This document shows, piece after piece, positions 1-7,993 of a stretch of DNA of 64,000 bases. Source of the stretch: Actinokineospora enzanensis DSM 44649 (GTDB lineage Bacteria; Actinomycetota; Actinomycetes; Mycobacteriales; Pseudonocardiaceae); contig NZ_KB894408.1 of NCBI RefSeq assembly GCF_000374445.1, positions 213,760 to 277,759 on the forward strand. Reading direction: 5' to 3'. The position numbers and the translations under genes are program-made. The notes under the pieces are model-generated. The model did no database searches, had not been told where the DNA came from, and was given only the letters and a program-made list of their open reading frames with translations. Numbering within the stretch: position 1 is the stretch's first letter; each line of letters opens with the position of its first letter.

Positions 1-30
1 GAGGGTGGACAAGTCGGGGAAGGTGGTCAC
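1..30 (-). CDS. Partial phage gene downstream of the tail tube gene (first 10 codons)
   Basis: A GTG start at 30-28 is preceded by an AAGGAC-type ribosome site that overlaps the stop codon of the tail tube gene. Only the residues VTTFPDLSTL are visible. In siphoviruses the position right after the major tail protein is normally a tail assembly chaperone; that role is inferred from position only. Confidence 0.5.
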   Translation of the reverse strand, partial: MTTFPDLSTL

Positions 31-39
31 GGTGAGTCC

Positions 40-498
40 TTACGGTGCGGTGTAGGGCGACAACGCGCCGGAGCCGGTGAAGTTGCACTCGAACGGCTCG
101 ACCCCCTTGGCCTCACCGCCCGCGCCTGTCCAGTTCGCCACCGCCCGGCCACTGAAGCCCTTGCCGGTATCGGTGCGGTACAGGCGGAGCGACACGTACG
201 CGTCGGGACCGGACAGCAAGCCCTTGGTCTTGAGGTACGCCTGCGCGGGATCGTCGACCTGGGCACCGTCGGGACCGGTGTAGCCGTCGAACCCAGACGC
301 CGCGAGAGACCACTTCCGCATCGTCGTCAGCGAGTCCTCGAAACCATCCGAGTCGAAGTCGGTGACGTCGACCTCGTTACCGTCGACCGTCAGCTTTAAG
401 TTGCTCAGCCCGTTGAGCCGCACATAGTTCGGGCTGCCCTCCAAGCCGGTGTCAACCCACACAGACCACTTGCGGGACAGGCGCTTCTTCAGCGTCAC
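40..498 (-). CDS. Major tail (tail tube) protein
   Basis: This 152-residue protein has the beta-rich pattern of phage tail tube subunits: an N-terminal segment with the V-x-L-N-G-L-x-N-L-K-L-T-V run, the 'D-V-T-D-F-D-S-D-G-F-E-D-S-L' turn typical of tail tube proteins near residues 43-58, and a glycine/serine-rich C-terminus. The GTG start has a GAGGAC ribosome site. It follows the tail terminator gene by 3 bases and should form the inner tube of the non-contractile tail. No sequence search was possible; family and gene order support the call. Confidence 0.7.
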   Translation of the reverse strand: MTLKKRLSRKWSVWVDTGLEGSPNYVRLNGLSNLKLTVDGNEVDVTDFDSDGFEDSLTTMRKWSLAASGFDGYTGPDGAQVDDPAQAYLKTKGLLSGPDAYVSLRLYRTDTGKGFSGRAVANWTGAGGEAKGVEPFECNFTGSGALSPYTAP

Positions 499-501
499 GG
501 G

Positions 502-918
502 TCAGTCCTCCAGATACTCGACGCGGAAATCGACCGACCACAGCGGACGGCCGAGCAGGTCGAGCCCGCGGTTGGTGGGGTGCGATGTCGTGGTGGCGAC
601 CGTCAGCAGCTCGACCGCGTGCGCGGTCCCGGCCGCCCACGTGACCGTGTCCGTCCCGTCCAGAGCGGACCGGATCGCGCGGGCGAGGTCCGCCGCCGTC
701 TCCCGGTCACCCGCCGCGCCGCGCACGACGATCTGCACGATCGGCGTGACGTAGCCGGACAGGTCCGGCGGTGCCGAACCCAGCAACACGAAGGCGGCGA
801 CCGCCGCGTCCGGTTCACCCGGCAGCTCCTCCGCGTACGCAGGCACACCTGCACCGGGCGGGAAGGAGATCCCGAGTCCGAGCGAGGCGAGATGGATGCA
901 GCACGCGGTCGACAACAC
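502..918 (-). CDS. Probable tail terminator / minor capsid-type protein
   Basis: The 138-residue product lies between the gp10-like neck protein and the tail tube, the usual place for the tail terminator that caps the tube and joins it to the head. It contains 'P-I-V-Q-I-V-V-R-G' followed by a helix with many D/R/A residues, then 'L-L-T-V-A' and a C-terminal 'V-D-F-R-V-E-Y' strand. This alternation resembles the alpha/beta fold of tail terminators. The start is a GTG; a start further inside cannot be excluded. The call rests mainly on position. Confidence 0.5.
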   Translation of the reverse strand: MLSTACCIHLASLGLGISFPPGAGVPAYAEELPGEPDAAVAAFVLLGSAPPDLSGYVTPIVQIVVRGAAGDRETAADLARAIRSALDGTDTVTWAAGTAHAVELLTVATTTSHPTNRGLDLLGRPLWSVDFRVEYLED

Positions 919-953
919 GCCCCCGACGATCAGGCCCGGGTGTCACCCGGCGG

Positions 954-1310
954 TCAGGCGTGGTTGATGGCCTCACCGGTCCGCCGCGCGATGTGGTTGA
1001 CGTACCGGCGAGCCTCGACCTTGAGCGGCCCGGACAGGAAGTGCGCGACGCGGCCGTCCTGGTGGCGCAGCGTCTCGTCCTCGTGCTGGATCTCCGCGTA
1101 GGGCGGCCGGTCGTAGGCAACCTGACCGACTGTCGACGCGCCGTGCCCAGTGACCTGTTTGGACAGTGACTGGCTCAACAGACCGGTGTCGTAGGGCACG
1201 AGGTCCTGCGACAGCGAACCAAGATCGTCGACCGCTTCACGGACGCCCTGCTCGGCGCCAACCGCCGACGCAGCCTCAGCGGCTCGTGAAACCTCTTCGT
1301 AGTCCCTCAC
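954..1310 (-). CDS. HK97 gp10-like neck / head-tail joining protein
   Basis: The 118-residue protein contains 'V-P-Y-D-T-G-L-L-S-Q-S-L' at about residues 38-49. This is the hallmark (V-P-x-D-T-G-x-L-x-x-S) of HK97 gp10-type proteins that bridge connector and tail. An N-terminal alpha-helical region is followed by a basic C-terminus. I chose the GTG at 1310 because it overlaps the preceding stop as GTGA, a pattern used throughout this operon; the frame remains open further upstream but overlaps the next gene. Confidence 0.7.
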   Translation of the reverse strand: MRDYEEVSRAAEAASAVGAEQGVREAVDDLGSLSQDLVPYDTGLLSQSLSKQVTGHGASTVGQVAYDRPPYAEIQHEDETLRHQDGRVAHFLSGPLKVEARRYVNHIARRTGEAINHA

Positions 1311-1630
1311 GCCACACCGACCTCGTGATGCATCCGGCTGCCGTCGAGCCAGACCGGCGCGTCGACCTGGTGGATGATCCGGAGTCCGTGTCCGTCCTGG
1401 AGGTCCAGGCGACCGCCCGGGACGATCTCCGGCGTCCCGGGCATGAACACGGTCGCGGTGATGACGACCACGGCGCCCGTGCGGGTCTGGATACGCCGCG
1501 TCCCGTGCTCGACCCGGCACGGCCCGACAGCAACCGGGGCGGCCCACTGCGACCGGGTGCCGGTGTCCGGGAGCGATGCCTCGTACAGCACCGTGCGCGT
1601 CGCGCCGACGAACCCCAGCAAGGTCACCAT
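1307..1630 (-). CDS. Probable head closure (head-tail connector) protein
   Basis: A 107-residue product lies between the adaptor and gp10-like genes. It has a beta-barrel-like composition: 'R-I-Q-T-R-T-G-A-V-V-V-I-T-A-T-V-F' followed by 'G-G-R-L-D-L' and 'V-W-L-D-G-S'. Stopper proteins of the SPP1 gp16 type look similar and occupy this place. The ATG at 1630 is preferred over an upstream in-frame ATG because it has a GGGAG site about 9 bases upstream and overlaps the previous stop by 7 bases. Assignment is by position and pattern. Confidence 0.5.
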   Translation of the reverse strand: MVTLLGFVGATRTVLYEASLPDTGTRSQWAAPVAVGPCRVEHGTRRIQTRTGAVVVITATVFMPGTPEIVPGGRLDLQDGHGLRIIHQVDAPVWLDGSRMHHEVGVA

Positions 1631-2052
1631 GTCGGCACGCTCCCGCCAACCATGCCTGCGCTGCACAACGCGTCGAGCGCGGCCCGCGGAACGGGTCGAT
1701 CCGTCGACCCGACCCGAGCGCCGCGCCCGCCCGAGACCGTCAGGCTCCCGGCGGTGACGCTGCCTCCGGCCGCGATCACCGCCGCCGCGCCCGTGCCGCC
1801 CAGCTCGGTCTCGGCCAGCGTCGCCGCGCGCCGGTCGCGCACCAGCTCGGCGACCGCGGCCACCACATCCGCACGCACGGTGTCGTCCGCAGGCCGGTCG
1901 GTGTCGGTGTCGACCACCGGCCAGCGGATCACGTACGGCACCAGCGCGCGGACCGCTGACGCGATCAGCCCGCCCAGCTCGGCATCGTCCAACCCGGACA
2001 AGGGAAGCGCGGGCCGGTAGCCGCGCACCTCGTCGACAGTCGCCCAGATCAT
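1624..2052 (-). CDS. Head-tail adaptor (gp6/gp15-like connector)
   Basis: The 142-residue protein begins 'M-I-W-A-T-V-D-E-V-R-G-Y' and continues as a mostly helical protein with 'A-E-L-G-G-L-I-A-S-A-V-R-A-L'. This 'A-T-x-x-D-V-x...' start with a helical bundle is typical of connector adaptors that bind the portal. The ATG overlaps the stop of the preceding dimethylformamidase-like gene (ATGA), so it is translationally coupled to an unusual virion protein. The disordered Gly/Ala-rich middle is unremarkable. Confidence 0.6.
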   Translation of the reverse strand: MIWATVDEVRGYRPALPLSGLDDAELGGLIASAVRALVPYVIRWPVVDTDTDRPADDTVRADVVAAVAELVRDRRAATLAETELGGTGAAAVIAAGGSVTAGSLTVSGGRGARVGSTDRPVPRAALDALCSAGMVGGSVPTW

Positions 2053-4436
2053 CGTGCCCCCTGGAGGAAGAAGGTCAGCAGGCCGGAGGTGGGTGGCACG
2101 CTCAATCCGTATGCAACGGCCACCCGGTTACGGGGACCGGCTGGTGCCCCAGTCGCGGGATCGACCGGCGCAGCGTCAAGCCCCGGCCGCAGCGACCGTG
2201 GCGTGGCGGCCCGGATCTCCAGGTCCCACAGCAGGGCGAGCCAGGACGACTGCCAGTCCACGGAGGACGAGGTGACCACGTTCCCGAGTGTCGACTGCGC
2301 CCAGCGCGTCAGCCCCTGCCCGGCCCGCCAAGAACCGCTATTGGCTACCAGGCCACCGGCACCTGTCCGGTGCACCGTCCACCCGCACGTGATCGTGACC
2401 GACGTCGAGTAGAGCGTCCCGGCAGCGTTCGGGCCGGTCGTGCCCGAGATCGAGGTCGGGCAGAGGTTGGCGAGGTTCGCGGGCTGGCCGGTCGAGCCGT
2501 CGGCCGCGTCCGCCTCGTCGCCGATCGTGCCCGCCGGTGCCTGCCACGTCTGACCGCTGGTGAGCGCCTGCACCGCGCTGTTGTTGCGCCAGCACGGGAC
2601 CGCTCTGCTCGCGTACGGCACGCCGTACCGCTGAGCCACCGGAGCGCTGAGCCGGAACAGTTGGCCCGTGAGCGCGTTCTCCCGGCGAATGTCCGGGTTC
2701 GCGCGCCCGTTCGCCGTGCCCGCGTCCCTCCAGGTCCCCGTCCAGGCCACCGGGTCGTACCCGGTCCCCGTCCACCCGGGCGCGCCATCGCGGGTGAGCG
2801 ATTCCTTGTAGCAGATCACCGTGCGGCGAAGGGTGTCGTCCGACGCATACCGCACCCGCCACAGCGCGGTGTTGCTGCTGTTGATCAGCATGTTGATGCC
2901 CGCGGCCTGCACCGCCCGCATCGCGTCGTAGACCCGGGTCGTCCAGTACTCGTGATGCCCCAACACCACCACCGCCCGCGCACCGAGCAGCAGGCCCGTG
3001 TCCTTGTCGAGGTCCACATCAGACACATAGGTGAGATCCAGGCCCTGAGCCTCGGCCCAGTGCAACCACGGGTAATCGGAGTCCCACAAGTACGTGTTCG
3101 CCTGCGTCGACGCGCACGAGTACGGCCGGTCGAAGCTGACCGCGTAGCCGCGGTGCGCGTACTGCTCGCTCGTGTCCGGCCCGTACCCGTAGAGCGACCG
3201 CCCGGACCACTGCGTGCCCGCGCCGAACCGGGCACCGTGGTCACCGGTCTGCCCCCAGACGTTGTACGCCTGGTACGTCTGGTCCGCGATGACCACCGGC
3301 ACCCGGCCCGCCGGGTCCCCGCGCACGACGAAATGGTGCTGGTGGTAAGCGGTGGTGTCGTCGGTGCGGCGGAACGTCGCGAGGTAGACGCCGCTGCACG
3401 CGTCGACCGGGATCGTCCACGACGCGTTCGTGGACCAGGCGCACGACGTCGAGCCGAGCACCGGGTCCACTGTCGGCCCGGGCTGGCTGGCCACCGTGCC
3501 CGTGATGTACGGGGCGACCAGCCGGGCGCCGATGGTCTCCCACCCGTAGTAGCCGAGCCTGCGCAGCTCGACGCGGAACGGATGCCCGGTGCTGTCCACG
3601 CGGAACGAAACCGTGTCGCCGGGCTGGTAGGACACAGCATCGGTGTAGCCCGCGATCGTCGCCGACGTCGCCGCGACCCCACCGAACCACGCGCTCTGGA
3701 GATCCCCCGGGAGGCTGTTCTCCGCTACGACCGGATTCGCTGGCGACGGATTCGACGGGATGCCGGTGCTGTCCGCGTAGGCGGCCTGCGCGATATGAAC
3801 CAGGTCTCCGCCCCCGTTGACCCACATCGTCGTTGCCTTGTACTGCCCGGCCGCCAGCGTCGCCGGGAAACAGTGCGCGGCGTCGATGTCCGCGCAACCG
3901 TTGGCGTAGATCAGCTTCGTCCCGCTGCCCGGCTGGTGGGCGCCGTTCGCGTAGAAGCGCCCGAGCGGCCCAAGCTGGCGCAGCTTCAGCACCTCGTCGG
4001 CCGCCGTGTTCTTCTGCACAGCAGCCCCGACGAACAACACAGCCGGGTCGGCGACGCTGACCGCGGTTGGTACCTCCGCCACGATGTTGCCGTTGGTGCC
4101 CGCGCTTCCGGCGACGTACTCCCCGGCGTCCGTGTGGTACACGGTCACCACGACGTTCTCGTCACCGTTCAGAGTCACATGCAGAACGGACTCGCCACCG
4201 GTCGCTACGGCGTCATGGATCGACACGTCGAGCGCGGACAACGCCTGCGCACGGCGGACGAACGCCGTGCCGGACGAGTTGGTGAACCGGATCGTCGGCT
4301 GCGCGCCACCGGACGCGACCACCACGACGCGCGAGCCCGCGACGCAGGAGTCGGCCAGCGCGATGGTGTAGGTGGCGCCCGCGCCAGCGAAGGCCGTGGT
4401 GTGCGGGTGGGTCTGGGGTGGATGCAGGTGTCTCAC
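2049..4436 (-). CDS. Virion protein with N,N-dimethylformamidase beta-subunit-like domain
   Basis: About 795 residues. The first ~250 residues are beta-rich, Gly/Ala/Thr-rich and fibre-like. From about residue 250 the protein reads 'N-S-L-P-G-D ... S-V-S-Y-Q-P-G-D-T-V-S-F-R-V', 'R-L-G-Y-Y-G', then 'Q-T-Y-Q-A-Y-N-x-W-G' and 'V-V-V-L-G-H-H-E-Y-W-T', matching the large-subunit-like domain of N,N-dimethylformamidase found in many secreted actinobacterial proteins. The characterised enzyme binds iron through Tyr and Glu residues; candidates here are Tyr in 'F-D-R-P-Y' and 'N-T-Y-L', and Glu in 'G-H-H-E-Y'. I chose the GTG at 4436 (GTGA overlap with the fibre gene). Location in a fibre block suggests a tail-associated enzyme or receptor-binding protein; its substrate is unknown. 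Confidence 0.75.
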   Translation of the reverse strand: MRHLHPPQTHPHTTAFAGAGATYTIALADSCVAGSRVVVVASGGAQPTIRFTNSSGTAFVRRAQALSALDVSIHDAVATGGESVLHVTLNGDENVVVTVYHTDAGEYVAGSAGTNGNIVAEVPTAVSVADPAVLFVGAAVQKNTAADEVLKLRQLGPLGRFYANGAHQPGSGTKLIYANGCADIDAAHCFPATLAAGQYKATTMWVNGGGDLVHIAQAAYADSTGIPSNPSPANPVVAENSLPGDLQSAWFGGVAATSATIAGYTDAVSYQPGDTVSFRVDSTGHPFRVELRRLGYYGWETIGARLVAPYITGTVASQPGPTVDPVLGSTSCAWSTNASWTIPVDACSGVYLATFRRTDDTTAYHQHHFVVRGDPAGRVPVVIADQTYQAYNVWGQTGDHGARFGAGTQWSGRSLYGYGPDTSEQYAHRGYAVSFDRPYSCASTQANTYLWDSDYPWLHWAEAQGLDLTYVSDVDLDKDTGLLLGARAVVVLGHHEYWTTRVYDAMRAVQAAGINMLINSSNTALWRVRYASDDTLRRTVICYKESLTRDGAPGWTGTGYDPVAWTGTWRDAGTANGRANPDIRRENALTGQLFRLSAPVAQRYGVPYASRAVPCWRNNSAVQALTSGQTWQAPAGTIGDEADAADGSTGQPANLANLCPTSISGTTGPNAAGTLYSTSVTITCGWTVHRTGAGGLVANSGSWRAGQGLTRWAQSTLGNVVTSSSVDWQSSWLALLWDLEIRAATPRSLRPGLDAAPVDPATGAPAGPRNRVAVAYGLSVPPTSGLLTFFLQGAR

Positions 4437-5308
4437 AGCGCGTACCCGTGGATCACACCGAGCACGGACCACTTCCCCTTGGCCGCGTGGAACAGCAAGA
4501 GGACGTAGTCGGTTCGGTTCGCGCCCGTCGACAGCGCCAGCGACGCGACATCGTCGCCGAGCACTACGCCGGTACCCGCGGTCAGTGTCCGGCCGCCGGT
4601 TCCGTCCTGGGTCACTTCGAGCAGGATCATCTGCCCGTCCACACCGGACGACGGCGCGGCGAGCGTCCGGTTGCCGCCGAGCGTCACCCTGAAGTGCCGC
4701 CCGAGTGACGCGTCAACGGACAGCGTCGCTGCGTCGGTGAGCGCCTGCGGGACGTAGGCCGCGGCCTTGCCGTCCAACGCGGCCTGCAAACCCGTCACCT
4801 GCGCGATGCTGTGCGTGTGGCTCAAGGCCGCCTTGCCTGCGAGCCCGTTGGTCAGGTCAGTCGCGGTGGCCGCGCCCAGGTCAGATGCGGAGAGGACTAC
4901 CTCGCCGGACGCGTTCGGAAGCTTCCCGTTGACCTTGACGACCAGCTGGGAGACGCTTCCGGACGGCGCAACCGGCGCCCGCTCGACGAGCGCCACCGTA
5001 GTGTCCGACATCGGCAGCACGATCGAGTAGGAACGAGACACCCCGCCGACCGTCTCCACGACGTCGTACGTCGTGCCCGACGGTGACACGTCCGGATCAT
5101 CCGTCGCCGGGAGCTGCACGGAAAACGCGCCAGCCCCGTCGAGCGTGACCACGACCTTCTTCGCCACGACCGTGGTCTCGGCCGCGACGTCCTTCAACCA
5201 CGCTCCGTCGGTCGGGCTGAACGACACGGTGCCGACCCCCGGGCTCCCGTCGGTGTAGACGTAGGTTCCGGTGACCGTCACCAGTGTGAGGTTTCCGGGG
5301 ATCGGCAC
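4433..5308 (-). CDS. Tail fibre / minor tail protein with collagen-free fibre repeat
   Basis: The 291-residue protein starts with a beta-sandwich-like N-terminus (Y-V-Y-T-D-G-S-P-G-V-G-T-V-S-F-S-P). Its middle carries the fibre signature 'A-L-S-H-T-H-S-I-A-Q-V-T-G-L-Q-A-A-L-D-G-K' near residues 160-185, common in trimeric phage fibres. The C-terminus ('G-R-H-F-R-V-T-L-G-G-N-R-T-L', 'L-L-F-H-A-A-K-G-K-W-S-V') resembles a receptor-binding head. A GTG start with an AAGGACT ribosome site overlaps the holin-like stop region. It probably contacts the host surface. Confidence 0.7.
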   Translation of the reverse strand: MPIPGNLTLVTVTGTYVYTDGSPGVGTVSFSPTDGAWLKDVAAETTVVAKKVVVTLDGAGAFSVQLPATDDPDVSPSGTTYDVVETVGGVSRSYSIVLPMSDTTVALVERAPVAPSGSVSQLVVKVNGKLPNASGEVVLSASDLGAATATDLTNGLAGKAALSHTHSIAQVTGLQAALDGKAAAYVPQALTDAATLSVDASLGRHFRVTLGGNRTLAAPSSGVDGQMILLEVTQDGTGGRTLTAGTGVVLGDDVASLALSTGANRTDYVLLLFHAAKGKWSVLGVIHGYAL

Positions 5309-5314
5309 GGCGGA

Positions 5315-5578
5315 TCAGTCCTTCGCGGAGGGCTGGTAGGTCGGGGTGGTGGTCGAGCCGGTCAGCAGGACTGCGAGCCAAGCCGGAGACCTGCTCGCAA
5401 CCCACCGAGCCGCCTGGTATACCGCCGCGAGTGCGACCGGCACCAGCACGATCTGCCCAAGCCCGTCGACCGCCGTCACCACCTCGGTAGGCAGGCCGAG
5501 CGAGACCAGCCACGCCACCAGCGCGGCCCACAGTCCTGGCACGACGGTGCGTACCCACGCGGTCAGCTTGTCGCCCAT
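5315..5578 (-). CDS. Holin-like small membrane protein
   Basis: The 87-residue protein has two predicted membrane helices: about residues 12-30 (V-P-G-L-W-A-A-L-V-A-W-L-V-S-L-G-L) and 40-60 (L-G-Q-I-V-L-V-P-V-A-L-A-A-V-Y). A charged and Thr/Pro-rich tail follows. It starts four bases after the endolysin stop, so the two form a lysis cassette. Size, topology and partner fit a class II holin that would release the endolysin across the membrane. Confidence 0.6.
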   Translation of the reverse strand: MGDKLTAWVRTVVPGLWAALVAWLVSLGLPTEVVTAVDGLGQIVLVPVALAAVYQAARWVASRSPAWLAVLLTGSTTTPTYQPSAKD

Positions 5579-5581
5579 GTA

Positions 5582-6457
5582 TCAGTTCTCCATTCTGCGC
5601 GCGGCGTCGTCGTTGACGGCGGCCGCGAGCTTGTCGTAGTCGATGGCGGACACGGGCACGCCGTGAGCGGATACCGCCGCGATGAGCTGCTGCACCAGGC
5701 CCTCGATCCGAGCTGCGATCTCCCGCGTGGCCGATGCGTTGGCGTCGAGGTACTTGACCGCACCGGAGAAGGGCAGCGAGTGGTCCTCGACGGGAACGCC
5801 GAGCCCGATTCCCCGGCTCATGAGCTCGTTCACGGTTGCCGGAGCGGTCGCCTGGGCTGCTGCCCTTGCGATCGCGTCGATGTCCTGTGGGGTCACCACG
5901 TCGTCCTCCTGGGACTGCTTGGGGTTGGTAATGAGCGCGACGACCGTGCGCCGCTCGGCCGCCATGTCGAGCCTGTCCGGGTCCGGCTTCCTACCCAGCG
6001 CGTATTCCTTGTGCCCGCACAGGGATGTGGCCGGGTCCCAGCCGTACGCTCGGCAGATCGCGGCGGTCCCGATTCGCAGGCTGTCCAGCAGCGCGGCGGG
6101 CCACGCCTCGCCCACGGTGTGATCGGTCTCGATGCCGATCGCGTCCCTGTTGCCCTGGTTCGCCGCGATCCGGCCCCACCCGGCTCCGAGTCCGGCGTGC
6201 CACATCCGGCCCGCCGCGATGACCGTCCACACGCCTCGGGTGTCCACCCAGCACTGGGCTCCGTTGTGCGCCGGATCGGCCATGTACGCGGGTTCGCTCG
6301 GCGTCGGACCGGGTGGACTCGCGTCGTGATGCCAGATCACGCCCTTGGGGGCGAATGGACCGTCTGTCTGAGTTCGTGTCGACCACCCGGGGTACTCGAC
6401 GACCGATATCCCTGCCGCACGGAGGATCGCGGGCAGGTTCGCCAGTGGTAGCGCCAT
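5582..6457 (-). CDS. Endolysin, N-acetylmuramoyl-L-alanine amidase
   Basis: The 291-residue protein carries an amidase_2/PGRP-type zinc domain over residues 1-170: 'W-H-H-D-A' (His43/44), 'H-A-G' (His87), 'I-E-T-D-H' (residues 109-113) and 'G-H-K-E-Y-A-L-G-R-K-P-D-P' (His149, Asp159). These supply the expected zinc ligands and the catalytic Lys/Tyr region. The C-terminal 110 residues are helical and may bind the wall or oligomerise. It cleaves the amide bond between muramic acid and the stem peptide. It lies directly upstream of the holin-like gene. Confidence 0.88.
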   Translation of the reverse strand: MALPLANLPAILRAAGISVVEYPGWSTRTQTDGPFAPKGVIWHHDASPPGPTPSEPAYMADPAHNGAQCWVDTRGVWTVIAAGRMWHAGLGAGWGRIAANQGNRDAIGIETDHTVGEAWPAALLDSLRIGTAAICRAYGWDPATSLCGHKEYALGRKPDPDRLDMAAERRTVVALITNPKQSQEDDVVTPQDIDAIARAAAQATAPATVNELMSRGIGLGVPVEDHSLPFSGAVKYLDANASATREIAARIEGLVQQLIAAVSAHGVPVSAIDYDKLAAAVNDDAARRMEN

Positions 6458-6481
6458 GCCGGTGAGCCTGAGGCCCGGGTG

Positions 6482-7396
6482 TCACCCGCCGAGATAGTGC
6501 GCGGCCAGCCGGGCGTAGTAGGGCACCGCGGACGTCGGGCCGTCCCAAGCCGCAGCGCACGTGATCGGCGCCAGGTGCTCCGGCGCGAGCACCAGTCCAT
6601 CCCAGGAAAGCGACTGCGACAGAACGCCCCACCCTGGGCTGCCCGAGCCGCGCATTCGCCGGTCCCGGATCTCACCGCCCGCGGCCTCGAAACTGCCTCC
6701 AGGCCAGGACATCCACACCTGGCTGATGCCCGCCGCGACCGCATCGGACGTGAAGTCGCATCGGATCGACCAACGGCCAGGGACGTTGAGCAGCAGACGC
6801 CCGCTCCCGTCGATACTGGCCACGCCGTCCCGCTGCTGCGTGTCCGCAGCCCATGCGGCGTTGAAGTTCTGGCCCCCGGCACCGACCGTGACCGAGGACG
6901 TCCACACGTGCCGGGCGCGCTCCGTCGACACCGGACGCCACTCCGGCGTGAGTCCGCTGTAGTTCTGCGCGGACCCGGACCCCGGACAGGTGGCCCGCCA
7001 CATCGGCAGCTCCCACAGCGTGTCCGTCTGGGTCAGGGCCGGCGCCACCGGCGAAGCCGACGGGGTGCCGACCTTGATCACGGGCAGGATCGAGTTCGCC
7101 GACCGATCCAGCTTGAGCACGAGACGATCGATACGCGGGTTGCTGTTCGTGTTCGCAGCGGCCGTCTTCGCCTGTGCGGCCGTGTTGCGATACCGGTGGC
7201 CGCGCACCCACCCGGACAGTCCACTCGGGATCGTAAAAGTCAACCCGGACCCCAAGGTCACCACGGGCGTGCGCGCATCCAGGCCATCCGGCGCCCAGAG
7301 GGGAGCCATACCCGCCCACTGGCCTTCGTAGACCGGGGCACCATCAAACGGGAAGTACTCGTCAGCCACACCCGGACCATCAGGCGCGGGTGTCAC
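6482..7396 (-). CDS. Putative tail fibre / receptor-binding protein
   Basis: The 304-residue protein shows features of actinophage minor tail proteins: an N-terminal 'F-P-F-D-G-A-P-V-Y-E-G-Q-W' segment, 'G-L-T-F-T-I-P-S-G', and 'N-P-R-I-D-R-L-V-L-K-L-D-R' followed by 'L-W-E-L-P-M-W-R'. The R-I-D-x-x-V-L-x-x-D pattern is widespread in siphovirus baseplate/fibre proteins. The C-terminal half is rich in W and G and resembles a sugar-binding beta-sandwich. A GTG start overlaps the preceding stop as GTGA. Confidence 0.6.
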   Translation of the reverse strand: MTPAPDGPGVADEYFPFDGAPVYEGQWAGMAPLWAPDGLDARTPVVTLGSGLTFTIPSGLSGWVRGHRYRNTAAQAKTAAANTNSNPRIDRLVLKLDRSANSILPVIKVGTPSASPVAPALTQTDTLWELPMWRATCPGSGSAQNYSGLTPEWRPVSTERARHVWTSSVTVGAGGQNFNAAWAADTQQRDGVASIDGSGRLLLNVPGRWSIRCDFTSDAVAAGISQVWMSWPGGSFEAAGGEIRDRRMRGSGSPGWGVLSQSLSWDGLVLAPEHLAPITCAAAWDGPTSAVPYYARLAAHYLGG

Positions 7397-7713
7397 TCCG
7401 GCCGGACAGCCTGTTCGACCCGATCCACCACGTCCCGCAGGCTGCTACCCGAGTTGGGCAACAGCTCGTGCTCGACGACCGCCAAGCGCTCGACGATCGC
7501 GGCCTGCTCCGCACGCACCGCCGCGAGCTGCGCCATGACCCCCGGACGCGCAGGAATACCCGGACGACCGGGCTCCCCGAACCAGTCATCCGCGAAATGC
7601 GCCAGCGTCCGCATGAACGCGAGCGTGGCCTTGACCGCCCTACCAATGATGATCAACGCCGCGATCACAGCAGCGACGGACAACACCCACGCGACCACAG
7701 GAAGATCCTGCAC
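7393..7713 (-). CDS. Membrane-anchored coiled-coil protein of the lysis/fibre block
   Basis: This 106-residue protein has one N-terminal membrane helix (about residues 5-25, V-V-A-W-V-L-S-V-A-A-V-I-A-A-L-I-I-I). A short basic stretch and a C-terminal helix (A-Q-L-A-A-V-R-A-E-Q-A-A-I-V-E-R) that could form a coiled coil follow. Similar one-helix proteins occur near actinophage lysis genes as second holins or antiholins. The GTG start has a GGAGG site about 12 bases upstream. Function beyond membrane anchoring is a guess. Confidence 0.5.
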   Translation of the reverse strand: MQDLPVVAWVLSVAAVIAALIIIGRAVKATLAFMRTLAHFADDWFGEPGRPGIPARPGVMAQLAAVRAEQAAIVERLAVVEHELLPNSGSSLRDVVDRVEQAVRPE

Positions 7714-7715
7714 CG

Positions 7716-7895
7716 CTACCGCCTCCGCTTGGTCGGGGCGGGCGCGGCGTCGACCGGCGGCTCGTCGACCGACACCACGTCAACCCGCACGACCACGTAC
7801 CCGATCGCCACGTACGCGCGCTCCAGCTCAGTCCCCGGGTCGACCCACATCCAGTGCGTCTCGGGCAAGCCCTTCCGCTGTGCGTACCACGGCAT
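7716..7895 (-). CDS. Small phage protein of unknown function (59 aa)
   Basis: An ATG at 7895 with a strong AGGAAGGGGG ribosome site opens a 59-codon frame (MPWYAQRKGLPETHW...) ending in TAG three bases before the next gene. The product ends in a basic K-R-R-R tail. It is the first gene after a strong hairpin at 7925-7990 and may therefore begin a separate transcript. I do not recognise its family. Confidence 0.6.
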   Translation of the reverse strand: MPWYAQRKGLPETHWMWVDPGTELERAYVAIGYVVVRVDVVSVDEPPVDAAPAPTKRRR

Positions 7896-7924
7896 CGCCG
7901 TCCACCCCCTTCCTCATGATGGTA

Positions 7925-7990
7925 GGAGCCCGCAGCCCGGGACCACCTTCCCCGGTGCCCACCACGGCAACCTGCCGGGCCGCGGGCTCC
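7925..7990 (-). terminator. Strong hairpin after the capsid gene block
   Basis: Arms 7925-7940 and 7975-7990 pair at 15 of 16 positions around a 34-base loop. The hairpin begins directly after the TAA stop at 7994-7996 of the minus-strand gene. There is no U-tract, so it could be a terminator, an RNA stability element or an attenuator. It divides the capsid block from the fibre/lysis block. Confidence 0.6.
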
Positions 7991-7993
7991 CGC

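Noticed and set aside
2370..4508. A 712-codon plus-strand open frame opposite the dimethylformamidase-like gene
   Set aside because: It is Arg/Val/Pro-rich with no domain pattern, lies antisense to a clear gene and has no ribosome site. High-GC antisense frames of this type are common here.
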